DNA of 64,000 nucleotides from Chryseobacterium artocarpi (GTDB taxonomy: Bacteria > Bacteroidota > Bacteroidia > Flavobacteriales > Weeksellaceae), in the NCBI RefSeq assembly GCF_001684975.1, contig NZ_MAYH01000045.1:62001-126000 (forward strand), in the 5' to 3' direction. The notes under the pieces were generated by a model that ran no database searches, had not been told where the DNA came from, and saw only the letters and a program-made list of their open reading frames with translations. Of this stretch, positions 9,074 to 18,567 are shown piece by piece (within the stretch, counting starts at the first letter, position 1; each line of letters starts with the position of its first letter). The position numbers were made by a program, and so were the translations under genes.

Positions 9074-9439
9074 TTATTGATTAAGCCAATTAACCATCTT
9101 TTGAACACTACTTTTCAGCTGCTCAGAATTTCGGAAATTGGGAGATGTATTTTTTTTAAAATAACTTTCCACCCGAGACATAAAATTTTTCTTTTCTACT
9201 TCAGACATTCCAGGCTTTTCGTAAATTTTAAAAGCAATCTTATCTCTTTCCTGAATAATAAGGCTTGCAAATCCTGACACTTCATTTTTCTTTTTTACTA
9301 AAAGGAAAGGAACTCCAAACTCCAAATTAACCTTTTTGACATTCTTTGTCTGTAAAAATATATTTTTGAGTGCTGACATATCTGAAATATAGACTTCTGC
9401 ATACTGAAGCTGTTCCTGATGTTGAATGTTGGTTTCCAT
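9074..9439 (-). CDS. Hypothetical protein, 121 aa
   Basis: I do not recognise a family. The protein is soluble with no signal peptide or membrane segment. It is rich in Lys, Glu and Phe. The middle (about residues 35-75) alternates hydrophobic residues as in a beta-sheet (KVNLEFGVPFLLVKKKNEVSGFASLIIQERDKIAFKIYEKPG), which could fit a small GNAT-like or NTF2-like half domain, and the end is helical. It lies 43 bases upstream of the MocR-type gene on the same strand. Its own upstream region carries four TACAGA repeats and a TAATTTTG -7 element, so it may be regulated separately. Confidence 0.6.
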   Translation of the reverse strand: METNIQHQEQLQYAEVYISDMSALKNIFLQTKNVKKVNLEFGVPFLLVKKKNEVSGFASLIIQERDKIAFKIYEKPGMSEVEKKNFMSRVESYFKKNTSPNFRNSEQLKSSVQKMVNWLNQ

Positions 9440-9485
9440 AGTATTCTGCTTAACAAAACAAAATTATGGAGTCTCTAAGCTTGGA

Positions 9486-9521
9486 TACAGATACAGAAGT
9501 ACAGAATATTACGGGTACAGA
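9486..9521 (-). promoter_or_regulatory. Four direct TACAGA repeats upstream of the 121-aa gene
   Basis: Four copies of TACAGA start at 9486, 9492, 9500 and 9516 on the + strand, with start-to-start distances of 6, 8 and 16. They lie about 50-80 bases upstream of the 121-aa gene and just upstream of a TAATTTTG -7 element. Clustered direct repeats fit an activator site, for example for the adjacent MocR regulator. That link is inferred. Confidence 0.45.
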
Positions 9522-9588
9522 TTTTTGTAATGAAAGAAACGACTGCTTCAAAGAAACAATCGTTTTATTTTTAATATGATCAGCAGCG

Positions 9589-12500
9589 TTACTCTACTTT
9601 TCTCAAAGCTTCTTTTATCCCTTCCAATCCGTCTCCGAACTGGGCAAGTAATGCTACAATCTGAGACATTCTATCATTTTCACCCAATCCTTTGAGTGTT
9701 TTATTCTTGACAAAAGTCTTCTTGATTTCATCCCAACGTTCGGTTTCTTCTATTGAGATTGTTTCAATCAGTTCTTTTAGCTTCAGCATATTGGCTTCAG
9801 CACCTGTTGTCAATGTTTGAGATTCGTTCTGATAATGATCCAAAACAATCTGTACAACTTCATTTTCCTTTAAAATAGGCTGAATCTGTGTAATAAGCTT
9901 ATTCATATTACGATAAGATCCCTGAAGTTTGAATGGTGGTTCATTTCTGTAATCATCAGACATTGCAGCAGAAGCGATATATTCTTTATTGACTTTTAGA
10001 ATCATATTTCTGACCATAATTGTATTTTTCAAAACAGATCTGAAGTCTGATATTTCATTGGAACTGAAGTTTCCTTTCAGGTTATCTGCAGGATTATCGG
10101 TTACTACACAATCATACAATTCGTAGAGGTTTTCCATTCCCGGTTGAGTCAGTCTGGTCAGATATTCATTGGACATCAGAGCGTTTTCGATAAGACTCAG
10201 ATCAAAAAGGTCTGTTTTTGATCCTGATATTTCTCCAAGGTTATACGTATCTGAACGATTGGCAAGCATATCCGGAATTTTGAATTTCTCACCGCTTTCC
10301 GTGTATGGATTTCCAGCCATTACCAGGCAGAATCTTTTTGAACGAAGGTCATAGGTTTTACTTTCTTCATTATAAATTCCTTCAATCTTTCTCTGTCCAT
10401 CAGCAAGGGAAATGAATTTCTGTAAGAATTCTGGGTTACAATGCTGAATATCATCAAGGTAAAGCATCACATTATCTCCCATTTCCAAGGCAAGGTTCAG
10501 TTTTTCAAGCTCCTGTCTTGCTCCTGCATTTTTAGCTTCATGCGGGTCTGTAGAAACAATATCATACCCCAGAGAAGGTCCGTTGATCTTCATAAATACG
10601 AGTCCCATGCGTTCTGCCATATATTCCATCAGAGTTGTTTTTCCGTACCCTGGAGGTGATACCAGAAGAAGCATTCCCATTCTGTCTGTTCTCTTATCTG
10701 AACCCACTGTTCCCAACTGTTTGGCAAGGTTGGCTCCTATTAAAGGAAAATAGACATCATTGATTAGCTTGTTTCTTACGAATGAGCTTAATATCTGAGG
10801 TTGAAAAGTATCTAGTTTAAGTGATTTTTTCTTCTCGTCTACCCAATTGTATTTCAATTCCTGAAGTCGCTTGTATTTTGGAACGGTAACCGTATTAAAA
10901 TGACTCAGTCGGGATACAAACTCAAAGTAATTAAGATCGTATTCTGTATCTTTTTCAAGTGATTTCAGTTCTTTTATGGCGATTTCATAGGAAACATGTC
11001 TGATATTTTTCGGATCAAACTTTTGAGTAATGATGAATGCGATTACTTCCTGGATAATATCATTCTCAGCGTTTGCATCAAAAGCCTTTAACGCACCCTC
11101 CGCAATATAATAACATGCTGAAGGATACTGATACATAGCCTGTAACTGATTTATAAATTCAAGATCTTTACCTTTTTCTTTAAGCTCTTTTAAAAATAAA
11201 CTGTATAAGGCTCCTCCTTTTTCAGAGATCAAAAAGTTTTCTTTATCCTCCTGTTTCAAATATATGGCAGCATTGATACAGTCTGTTTCTGTAAAGATAT
11301 TATTTATAGATGCAAAAGATCTCATCTCTTCAGCAAGTTCCCTGCTTAGGTATTCAAATCCTTGTTTTACTGGGAAAGACTGGGAAATGATAGCTGTAGC
11401 TTCAAACTGCTTGGTATAATATTCTTTTCTCCCGGAATCTAACAAGAACCAGAAAAGCTGAGCTAATGCTCTTTCCTGAGTTGTAAACCTCATCAGTCCC
11501 AGTTCATTATACATTTGCTGAAGTTTACCAACGATGATCTGAGCATCTTTATCATGAATTCCTTTTACCAATCCTTCTCCGAAATGATCTGCCGTAAATT
11601 GCTGAACAACCAGTTCATTTTGTTCCTCAGTGGCAATTTCTTTATGGTTTGAAAATACGTTCCAGGCTAAGTATTCAAATCTTTTAACCTTTGTATTTTC
11701 TGAAATGAATTCCTGATTCCAAACTTCTTTGAATTCATCAGCTGTATTGAAATTTAAAGGTTCATAAAAGCTTGTTCCGGTAAGGTGATAGTAATATTGT
11801 GCATTTTTCAGAACCAGTGTAAGATCAAGTTTCTGCTGATTGACTGCAAATTTATAATCACCAAGCGCTATAACGCTTTCACCATCTACATAGATTTCTT
11901 TTTTATCTTTAAGTTTTCTTACTGATTCCTGCTGACATGTCTTTAAAAGGGTTTGAATTTCTTCGGATTTTGCAGAATCCTCCAAATCAGCAAGTTGTCT
12001 AGCAAAATCTCTCACCTTTTCCACCATCAGATCGGAAGCAAAGTAACCATTGATTTCATTTTCAGCATCAAAAGATTCGGCTTTGGTCTGAACAGATTTC
12101 AGAATTCTTTGTGCTGCATCAAAGAGACTTTGAGTTCTTTTGTTTCTTGATTCTGTAAGCTGTACTCTTTTGTTTTGGAAATGTCCGTAAACTTCTTCTC
12201 TTTTGGTTCCTATCTGCTGGATAAATTCGTCAAAATCAATGAATTTTGTTTCCATTTCTTCCAGGTGGATAGAAAGTTTGGTCAGATATTCATCACATTT
12301 CTCAGGAGTTTGTGAAAGTTCCAGAAAATTAATCACCGACTGATCAAATAAAGTAATCTGAGCCTGGAAATCTGAAGCGAGTTCTTTTCCTGAAATTTCT
12401 CTTTTTCTTTTGCTGAGTTCAAGCCTTTCCTGATTCAATCGGGCAAAGATCAATGATATGTTTTCAATGATCTGGGTAGACTGAGAAGTATCTTCAATCT

Positions 12501-14391
12501 TCAGATTATTGACAATATCTACAAGAAGCTCCAATTGTCCGGATAAGGTATTTATATTCTCATCGATGGTTTTAGCATCAATTGCTTTTTGTAATGATAC
12601 AATATCCTCTGAAATTTTCTGAGCTTTTTCTTCATAAGGCAATAAGGCTCCTTCCTGCAGTAAAAATTCAACACAGGCATTAGAAAGTTCGTTATATCTT
12701 TCTGAAAGGGCTTTTTCAAGAGAATCCAAAAGGCTGGAGTCTGCATATTTCAGTTCTCTTGCTCCTGTTACTTCTCCTCTTAACGCTCTTATCTGGGAAA
12801 GTGCATCAATGTATTCCGTAAGTTGTGAGTAGTGAAGTCTTTTGGTATCGTCAAGGATCCTGTCGCAGGATTGTTTTATTTTTTCTAACGCTTCTTCTGT
12901 ATTTTTCCTTTGCTCAACTACTTTTTCGTATTCATTAATGGCAGAATGGGCTATTCCCCTGATTTCTTTCAGCGGTTGATCCAGTTTCTGAACTTCTTCT
13001 TCTCCCAGGAAGTAGTAAGTATCCAGAATAAAGGTGGAGAGCTTTACAATGTCGTTATAAAGTCCGCTATAAGAGTCTTTTTTATTTAAAAGGGTAATCA
13101 ATTCCTGGCTTTCTGCCATTACTCTTACGATGTCCTTATTCCCGATCTTGTACAATAGACTGTCTGCTTTTTCAGCATTAGGTAACAATTCTTTGGAAAA
13201 CGGACTCTGCCAGATCTGAGCAAGGTGATTTTTTGTGGTTTCAATACTTTCTCTCAGATAGATCAGTCTTCCGTCACTTAAGAACGTGAATCCACTGCAA
13301 CGGATCGGTGTTTCAATCGTTTGGGTGATGATATTATAGGAAATCAGCTGGTAGTTGTTCGTTTTATCATCATAAAAAACGTACAGAAAGTTTTCTCCAT
13401 TGGGTTCCAGAACCGTTTTCAGATAATAGAGTCTGTTTTGATCCTGAGAAATAACTTTTAATCCCCCTGTTTGCAGCGCATATCCATTGGAAAATAATAC
13501 TCCTTGATTTTCAGGAAGTAAAAGACCTGAATATTTAAGCGCATCCGCCCTTGAAACAGTCTTTTCTTTATGATTGTAAATAAAATAGCGCTCTGTTTCC
13601 TGGTAAGGTTTTATTTTAAACAATACAAGGTTATCCAGATCACAGAAATGAATTTCAGCATCGTCCAGATTCTGATCTTTATGGATAACATCTTCGGAAT
13701 AAATACCTTTTCCTGTATCTGTATTATCTTCAACTTTAATGGTAATATCACCTCCGATACTTTCTACAAAAACCTTATCAGCAAGTGAAATATGCGGATG
13801 TTTTCCTGATCGCTGCATATCTCTTGTTGCCTTGATCCATGCAAAGCCATGCTGTTGCGGATATGCTGTTTCTGAAGCACTTCTTGAGTCTACATAAATA
13901 AGCTGATTTTCTTTAATCAACCATTTAAATGCTTTAATATCCGTGGTACTTTCCGAAAGTTGGAAAACCATATAGAGATAATTCTCCGTAAAGGTAAATC
14001 TGGCGAAGAATGTATTTCTGTAATATTTGTATAAATTTTTAAATTCATCAATAAAAATTTCATCATTGATCAGGGCATAATCCTGAGGTTCAAATCTGTC
14101 ATTATTGATGGTATATATTGAGAAAACATCCGAAATATTAATTTCTGTCTGTAATCCTAAATGAGCATTGGAACCGAATATCAAATGATTACCCAAAGAA
14201 TAAATATCCTTGGCAATACAGCTATGCTCCGTGGAAATTCTCTCATTGGCAATCAGTGAGAAATCTATTCCGCCGAAGATATTTTTGCGCTCATCATTAA
14301 GCTGATGAAGTCTTTGGATAAGATCATTCTTCTGCTCGTTCAGACGGTTCTGAATAATTTCGTAGGTTCCGGAATTAAGTTGTTCTGACAT
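9589..14391 (-). CDS. Very large AAA ATPase ("DNA repair ATPase" type) of a flotillin/PspA module
   Basis: A 1600-residue protein. The N-terminal third (about 1-430) is rich in beta-strand repeats resembling a propeller-like sensor (IYVDSRSAS, FTFLSDGRLIYLRES). Residues about 480-830 are long coiled coil. The C-terminal part holds one AAA ATPase core with Walker A PPGYGKTT near residue 1245 and Walker B VMLYLDDIQH near 1310, followed by CLVMAGNPYTESG (sensor 1). Relatives in databases carry the vague label DNA repair ATPase. The context here is membrane stress: flotillin, YqiJ-like, PspA and a YbjN/Tir-like protein precede it on the same strand, so remodelling of PspA or flotillin assemblies is a more likely role. 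That role is inferred. Confidence 0.85.
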   Translation of the reverse strand: MSEQLNSGTYEIIQNRLNEQKNDLIQRLHQLNDERKNIFGGIDFSLIANERISTEHSCIAKDIYSLGNHLIFGSNAHLGLQTEINISDVFSIYTINNDRFEPQDYALINDEIFIDEFKNLYKYYRNTFFARFTFTENYLYMVFQLSESTTDIKAFKWLIKENQLIYVDSRSASETAYPQQHGFAWIKATRDMQRSGKHPHISLADKVFVESIGGDITIKVEDNTDTGKGIYSEDVIHKDQNLDDAEIHFCDLDNLVLFKIKPYQETERYFIYNHKEKTVSRADALKYSGLLLPENQGVLFSNGYALQTGGLKVISQDQNRLYYLKTVLEPNGENFLYVFYDDKTNNYQLISYNIITQTIETPIRCSGFTFLSDGRLIYLRESIETTKNHLAQIWQSPFSKELLPNAEKADSLLYKIGNKDIVRVMAESQELITLLNKKDSYSGLYNDIVKLSTFILDTYYFLGEEEVQKLDQPLKEIRGIAHSAINEYEKVVEQRKNTEEALEKIKQSCDRILDDTKRLHYSQLTEYIDALSQIRALRGEVTGARELKYADSSLLDSLEKALSERYNELSNACVEFLLQEGALLPYEEKAQKISEDIVSLQKAIDAKTIDENINTLSGQLELLVDIVNNLKIEDTSQSTQIIENISLIFARLNQERLELSKRKREISGKELASDFQAQITLFDQSVINFLELSQTPEKCDEYLTKLSIHLEEMETKFIDFDEFIQQIGTKREEVYGHFQNKRVQLTESRNKRTQSLFDAAQRILKSVQTKAESFDAENEINGYFASDLMVEKVRDFARQLADLEDSAKSEEIQTLLKTCQQESVRKLKDKKEIYVDGESVIALGDYKFAVNQQKLDLTLVLKNAQYYYHLTGTSFYEPLNFNTADEFKEVWNQEFISENTKVKRFEYLAWNVFSNHKEIATEEQNELVVQQFTADHFGEGLVKGIHDKDAQIIVGKLQQMYNELGLMRFTTQERALAQLFWFLLDSGRKEYYTKQFEATAIISQSFPVKQGFEYLSRELAEEMRSFASINNIFTETDCINAAIYLKQEDKENFLISEKGGALYSLFLKELKEKGKDLEFINQLQAMYQYPSACYYIAEGALKAFDANAENDIIQEVIAFIITQKFDPKNIRHVSYEIAIKELKSLEKDTEYDLNYFEFVSRLSHFNTVTVPKYKRLQELKYNWVDEKKKSLKLDTFQPQILSSFVRNKLINDVYFPLIGANLAKQLGTVGSDKRTDRMGMLLLVSPPGYGKTTLMEYMAERMGLVFMKINGPSLGYDIVSTDPHEAKNAGARQELEKLNLALEMGDNVMLYLDDIQHCNPEFLQKFISLADGQRKIEGIYNEESKTYDLRSKRFCLVMAGNPYTESGEKFKIPDMLANRSDTYNLGEISGSKTDLFDLSLIENALMSNEYLTRLTQPGMENLYELYDCVVTDNPADNLKGNFSSNEISDFRSVLKNTIMVRNMILKVNKEYIASAAMSDDYRNEPPFKLQGSYRNMNKLITQIQPILKENEVVQIVLDHYQNESQTLTTGAEANMLKLKELIETISIEETERWDEIKKTFVKNKTLKGLGENDRMSQIVALLAQFGDGLEGIKEALRKVE

Positions 14392-14468
14392 AGTATTGGG
14401 TTAAGTTGTCCTGACTGCTTTTTATGGCAGGTCTTTGTGTAGAACTTATGATACTTTATTTTCATCTA

Positions 14469-14499
14469 AACCTTATAGGTTTTTGAAACCTATAAGGTT
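14469..14499. repeat. Palindromic intergenic repeat (AACCTTATAGGTTT type)
   Basis: The 14-bp arms aaccttataggttt (14469-14482) and aaacctataaggtt (14486-14499) surround a 3-base loop in the gap between the flotillin and ATPase genes. A related palindrome lies at 43955-43985. The form matches interspersed palindromes common in Chryseobacterium-like genomes. With no clean T-run it may be a REP-like element that also attenuates transcription. Confidence 0.65.
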
Positions 14500-14523
14500 G
14501 GTAAAGGTTGTTAATATCAAATA

Positions 14524-16545
14524 TTATATATGGTTACCGTTCACTGGTTTATTGTCTACCCCCATATGTTTTGCCATGTCAAGGGCTCTTTCCAGAATAC
14601 CTCTTTCCTGCTGGTTTGCTACTCCGTTCAGTTTAAAGATCAGGGAAGCAATGCTCATGTTTTTGATATCGTCTGAAGAAATATTGTATTTATCTACCAT
14701 TCCCATTACTTTAGCAATGATATTTTCACCATCTCCTAACAGGTTTTCTCTTACCATTTGGGCATTTTCACTGTGGCTGACAAATTTATCCAGTCCTTTT
14801 CCTGCAGACACCTGGCGGATCACATTATCAAAGAATGTATTATCACCTCCAACAATGTCTATTTTTGCAGTTTTGAATGCTTCTGCCAATACTAATGACT
14901 GTGCGTCTGCAATATCTTTCTGGATTGCGATTTCAGCTAATTCCACTTCTTTTTCTTTATTCAGCCTCAGACGGAATTCTTCGTGATCTTTTCCTGCTTC
15001 ATTCAGTTTCTTCATTGCTTCTGCTTTTTCGGTAATACCTGCTGCTTCTGCCAATGCTTTTTCTTTGATCACTTCTGCCTGTGCAATTCCTTCTTTCTTC
15101 ACGGCATCTGCTTTTTTCTCGATAACTATAGCTTCTACAATACCTTGTCTTTCTGCGGCATCTGCTTTCGCATGCAGCACCTGAGCTTCAGATAACCCTA
15201 CCGTTGCTTCTTCTTTTGCTTTAGCATCTGCAATAATCTTGCGTGCTTCTGCTTCTTTTTCTGCTGCATCTCTCTTCGCCTGTGCCTCGATTACGTATTT
15301 CTGAGCATCTTTTTCTGCCGCCAGCTTACGAGCTTCTGCTGCTCTAGTTTCTTCAATTAACTTTTTCTCAGCTTCCTGAGTCGCTACGGTAATTTCTACC
15401 TGCTTGTTTCTTTCTGCTGTTTTGAATGCTTCAAGATCTTTAATTCCCTGTTGCTCTTCTACAACGGTTTTCTCCATAGTCAATCGCTCACGGATGGCAT
15501 CTTGAATACTTTTCTTCTCAAGTTCTATTGCTTTGTCTTTTTCGATCTGTGCAAGGGAAACAATTCTTTCTCTCTCTGTAGCTTCTAAAGCCTTGTCTTT
15601 CATCACTCTTTCTGTTTCTACTAGATCTGCACGTTCTTTATTTTTAGCAGCAATAACTACCTGGCGAAGTTTATTTTCTTCTGCAATCTGTAGTTTTTCT
15701 TCTGTTGCAATACGTACCGTTTCATATCTAAGACGTTCTTCTTCTTCTACTTTTAATATTTCAGCATTTTCGCGAGCCTTGATATTTGCTACTTCTCTTT
15801 TCTGAGATTCCTCTTTCTCTGCCAGTTGTTTTTCAAGCTCAAGAATTGCTTCTCTCGCTTCTACGTTTTGCTTCGTAATTGTTTTTTCTTCATCACGACG
15901 TACTTGGTTTGCTTTAATGTTTTGAGTAGCTGTAAGTTCTGTAATCTTTTTAATTCCCTCAGAATCAAGGATATTATCTTTATCTAACTTATCGATGGAA
16001 GTCTGCTCAAGATAATCGATGGCACAGTCATCCAAAACATAACCATTAAGGTCTGTACCGATGATATCAAGGATTTCCTGGCGGAATTCACTTCTGGCTT
16101 CATATAGTTCTGTAAAGTCGAACTTCTTTCCTACAGTTTTTAATGCTTCTGAAAATTTTGCTTCGAAAAGCTCTCTTAAAGTCTGCGCATCGGAAGCTCT
16201 CTGACATCCAATCGTCTGTCCGACATTCACAATATCGTCTACTGATTTATTGACACGGATAAAGAATGCCACCTGAATATCAGCTCTCATATTGTCTTTA
16301 CAGATCAATCCGGCTTTTCCTTCTCTTGAGATTTCCAGTTTTTTTACAGAAATATCCATAGATTCCATACGATGGATAATTGGAATTACGATACCTGCGT
16401 TAAAGAAGACTTTTGTACCTCCATAACCTGTTCTTAAAATAACGATTCCCTGTACGGTTTTTTTATACATCGATAAAATCCAGAAAATCAATCCGATTGA
16501 TGCCACTGCAACAATAATAATTCCAGCAATTAAAGGTAAGTTCAT
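14524..16545 (-). CDS. Flotillin-like SPFH protein (YqiK type)
   Basis: A 673-residue membrane-anchored protein. Residues 4-26 are a hydrophobic N-terminal anchor (LIAGIIIVAVASIGLIFWIL). An SPFH/band-7 domain follows to about residue 190 (VFFNAGIVIPIIHRMESMDISVKKLEISREGKAG). Residues 200-560 are a long Ala/Glu/Lys-rich coiled coil with the EA-repeats typical of flotillins. Flotillins organise membrane microdomains and act in membrane fluidity and stress. The gene stands after a YqiJ-like OB-fold gene, matching the YqiJ-YqiK pair of E. coli. It is transcribed towards the large ATPase gene, with a palindromic repeat in the 132-base gap. Confidence 0.93.
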   Translation of the reverse strand: MNLPLIAGIIIVAVASIGLIFWILSMYKKTVQGIVILRTGYGGTKVFFNAGIVIPIIHRMESMDISVKKLEISREGKAGLICKDNMRADIQVAFFIRVNKSVDDIVNVGQTIGCQRASDAQTLRELFEAKFSEALKTVGKKFDFTELYEARSEFRQEILDIIGTDLNGYVLDDCAIDYLEQTSIDKLDKDNILDSEGIKKITELTATQNIKANQVRRDEEKTITKQNVEAREAILELEKQLAEKEESQKREVANIKARENAEILKVEEEERLRYETVRIATEEKLQIAEENKLRQVVIAAKNKERADLVETERVMKDKALEATERERIVSLAQIEKDKAIELEKKSIQDAIRERLTMEKTVVEEQQGIKDLEAFKTAERNKQVEITVATQEAEKKLIEETRAAEARKLAAEKDAQKYVIEAQAKRDAAEKEAEARKIIADAKAKEEATVGLSEAQVLHAKADAAERQGIVEAIVIEKKADAVKKEGIAQAEVIKEKALAEAAGITEKAEAMKKLNEAGKDHEEFRLRLNKEKEVELAEIAIQKDIADAQSLVLAEAFKTAKIDIVGGDNTFFDNVIRQVSAGKGLDKFVSHSENAQMVRENLLGDGENIIAKVMGMVDKYNISSDDIKNMSIASLIFKLNGVANQQERGILERALDMAKHMGVDNKPVNGNHI

Positions 16546-16665
16546 AGTTTTATAAGTTTATAGTTTATATATAAATGTGTTTTTTTATTTTAAAAATAAT
16601 GAGAAAGAATCTCTAAAATATAGTTCAGCATAATTAAAAATAGATTGAACATGGTTATTAGTTTT

Positions 16666-17322
16666 TTAATATCTCATCGATTTCTGAACATAATAAAGGC
16701 GTTTTTCCGGGTCTTCGTCTACAATCATTACGTAGGTTCCGTGTTCCAGTTTTACTCCATCCTGACTTCTCACCATCAGAGTCATAGGGTCACTTCCGAT
16801 AAATACTTCCATCATTCCTATCTTATCATCCTGAATAGTTGATTTTAATCTTCCTTCTCTTCCAAGAAATGCATAAGATGCTTCTCCTTTATGATTGATT
16901 TCCTTAAAAAAGGGATTTAAAGGTTTCAAAATGAATTTAGTAAGCAGCATTCCTATAATCATTAATGGAAACAGGATTAATAAACCAAGCCATGTTGGCA
17001 TCGGAACGAAATAATTCAGATAAAATGACCCCAACCACGTGATTAGCAATGACAAAGTAAGAAAATACGTTATCGGAACAATGTCGAGATTAAGAAACTT
17101 CAGGAAGTGCATCCAAGCAGAAGCGTCGTGATCAGGAGCATGAATATGACCGTCCGGAACATGGGTATCTGTACCTACATCAAGATCGGAATGTATTCCT
17201 ACATCAATATCCAGTCCGGTAATGATGGTAAATAACCAATACACAACTGACAACCCCAGTAAAACACTCAATATGGTGTTTACCGGCGAAAATGCTATGT
17301 TTAAAAATTCCTGAAAGGTCAT
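16666..17322 (-). CDS. YqiJ-like membrane protein with C-terminal OB-fold (NfeD-like)
   Basis: A 218-residue membrane protein. Hydrophobic segments lie at about 15-37, 85-105 and 110-130. Between the first two is a periplasmic, His/Asp-rich stretch (THVPDGHIHAPDHDASAWMH) that could bind metal. The C-terminal 70 residues (GEASYAFLGREGRLKSTIQ ... VMIVDEDPEKRLYYVQ) have the alternating pattern of an NfeD/OB-fold domain. Such proteins accompany flotillins. The start codon is 2 bases after the stop of the pspA-like gene upstream, so the two are tightly coupled. A 120-base gap separates it from the flotillin gene. Confidence 0.85.
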   Translation of the reverse strand: MTFQEFLNIAFSPVNTILSVLLGLSVVYWLFTIITGLDIDVGIHSDLDVGTDTHVPDGHIHAPDHDASAWMHFLKFLNLDIVPITYFLTLSLLITWLGSFYLNYFVPMPTWLGLLILFPLMIIGMLLTKFILKPLNPFFKEINHKGEASYAFLGREGRLKSTIQDDKIGMMEVFIGSDPMTLMVRSQDGVKLEHGTYVMIVDEDPEKRLYYVQKSMRY

Positions 17323-17324
17323 AT

Positions 17325-18026
17325 TTAGCCTTTTTTAAGTGTTTCTTTTAATCTGTTTAAAGCTTCTTCAGCTTCCCTATCGTTGTTGTTTACAATAGCA
17401 TCTATTTCCTCATCAATTGTTTTTCCTGATTTCGAAATATCAGAATATGCCTCTGCAAGTGTTTCCTGCTGCACTACTCTGTCTTTCAGCTTTTCAAGCA
17501 TACTTACCGTACTTCCGGTATCCATCTGAGTCATTTTCTGGTTGATATCTTTTGTTGCTTCACTTACCTGAACTCTTGCTTTAAGGGTTTTCAATTCATT
17601 TTCCCATTTAGCAATACTTGATTTCAGATGATTGATCGTTGCCTGCATCTTTTCACAGTCGAAATGAAGTTTTTGATGTTCTTCCTGTAGCTTGTCTGCG
17701 TTTTCCTGATAAGATGCCTGTTTTTTTAAAGCTTCTTTGGCAAGGCGGTCTGCTTCTGAGGTTTCTACTTCTCCTTTTTCAGCTTTCTGAATAATTACAA
17801 TTGCTTTGTTGTAATAATCACTGGCGGTTTGCTCTTCTTTTTCAGCTTCGTTCTTTTTACGGATTGCCAAAGCTTTCAGCTGTGCGAGTGCTTCTATGCT
17901 TTTCCCAAGCTGTTCTTTCATATCACGAATTCCCTCTTCTGTCATATTTATAGGGTCTTCAAAATTTTCAATCACAGAATGAATTTCTGCTTTTCCTATT
18001 GTCAATAGTCTTTTAAAAATGTTCAT
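17325..18026 (-). CDS. PspA/IM30 family membrane-stress protein
   Basis: A 233-residue, almost wholly helical protein. It begins MNIFKRLLTIGKAEIHSVIENFEDPINMTEEGIRDMKEQLGKSIEALAQL, the amphipathic N-terminal helix and first coiled coil of PspA/IM30. Heptad-rich helices continue to residue 170, then an acidic end (EIDAIVNNNDREAEEALNRLKETLKKG). PspA proteins form ESCRT-III-like assemblies on stressed inner membranes. It sits 19 bases after the YbjN/Tir-like gene and 2 bases before the YqiJ-like gene, in an operon read from the promoter at 18478-18507. Confidence 0.93.
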   Translation of the reverse strand: MNIFKRLLTIGKAEIHSVIENFEDPINMTEEGIRDMKEQLGKSIEALAQLKALAIRKKNEAEKEEQTASDYYNKAIVIIQKAEKGEVETSEADRLAKEALKKQASYQENADKLQEEHQKLHFDCEKMQATINHLKSSIAKWENELKTLKARVQVSEATKDINQKMTQMDTGSTVSMLEKLKDRVVQQETLAEAYSDISKSGKTIDEEIDAIVNNNDREAEEALNRLKETLKKG

Positions 18027-18045
18027 TTTAAATATCTTTTGTGAA

Positions 18046-18441
18046 TTACTTACTCATTTCAAGCATCTCATTGGTAAATTCTCCTACCAGAATCCCCAAC
18101 GAATTGATAGAAGCCATTACTTCATTTTGTGCCATATGATCTGTAGGAAGGGTATCCCTGAAGATGACGCGTTTTCCTGTGCTGTCTAAAACAAAAGCTC
18201 CATGTACAATATCTCTGTTTTTTTGGAGAAGTTTTCTAAAGGTTTGCTCGGAAGGGTTTTTAATTTCAAAAAGAAACTGTTCCATGATCAGAATAGAATC
18301 TGATATAATAAGGATCATATTTTTTATCCCATTGGATTCTTTTTCTATGATTAAGATTCTTTGCGCTTCGTCTTCCAGGGTAATATTAAACTCATAATCT
18401 AACAACCACTCTTTGACTGTTCTAAATATTTGATTTTTCAT
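18046..18441 (-). CDS. YbjN/Tir-chaperone-like small protein, first gene of the PspA operon
   Basis: A 131-residue protein. I chose the ATG at 18441 (MKNQIFRTVKEWLLDYEF) because the longer in-frame form would run through the promoter of the same operon. The mix of an N-terminal helix, a beta-meander (AQRILIIEKESNGIKNMILIISDSILIMEQFLFEI) and a C-terminal helical part with a GAFVLDSTGKRVIFRDTLP strand pair resembles the type III chaperone/YbjN fold. Proteins of this fold (such as E. coli YjfI) occur beside PspA in several bacteria. The role is probably to bind PspA or the ATPase, which is inferred. Confidence 0.75.
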   Translation of the reverse strand: MKNQIFRTVKEWLLDYEFNITLEDEAQRILIIEKESNGIKNMILIISDSILIMEQFLFEIKNPSEQTFRKLLQKNRDIVHGAFVLDSTGKRVIFRDTLPTDHMAQNEVMASINSLGILVGEFTNEMLEMSK

Positions 18442-18477
18442 GATTCCTGGTTTAGTGTTTTCTATTTCGTTACTACA

Positions 18478-18507
18478 CAAATATAGCATATTTTTTTCAA
18501 AATGCAA
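18478..18507 (-). promoter_or_regulatory. Promoter of the PspA/flotillin operon
   Basis: On the minus strand a TTG (+ strand 18505-18507) is followed after exactly 19 bases by TATATTTG (18485-18478). This is a full match to the Bacteroidota primary-sigma consensus TTG-N17-23-TAnnTTTG. The predicted transcript start falls about 30 bases before the ATG at 18441. Confidence 0.75.
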
Positions 18508-18539
18508 ATATTATTAGCAAATATTTATTTGAGATTCTC

Positions 18540-18547
18540 TATCTTTG
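18540..18547 (+). promoter_or_regulatory. -7 element of the divergent XRE regulator gene
   Basis: TATCTTTG matches TAnnTTTG and lies 20 bases before the chosen ATG at 18568. No TTG sits at the right distance upstream. Instead there are two direct copies of gcaaatatt (18504 and 18517), which could bind the regulator. The divergent promoter of the PspA operon is within 60 bases. Confidence 0.5.
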
Positions 18548-18567
18548 CAAAAAAGATTAGACAAACA

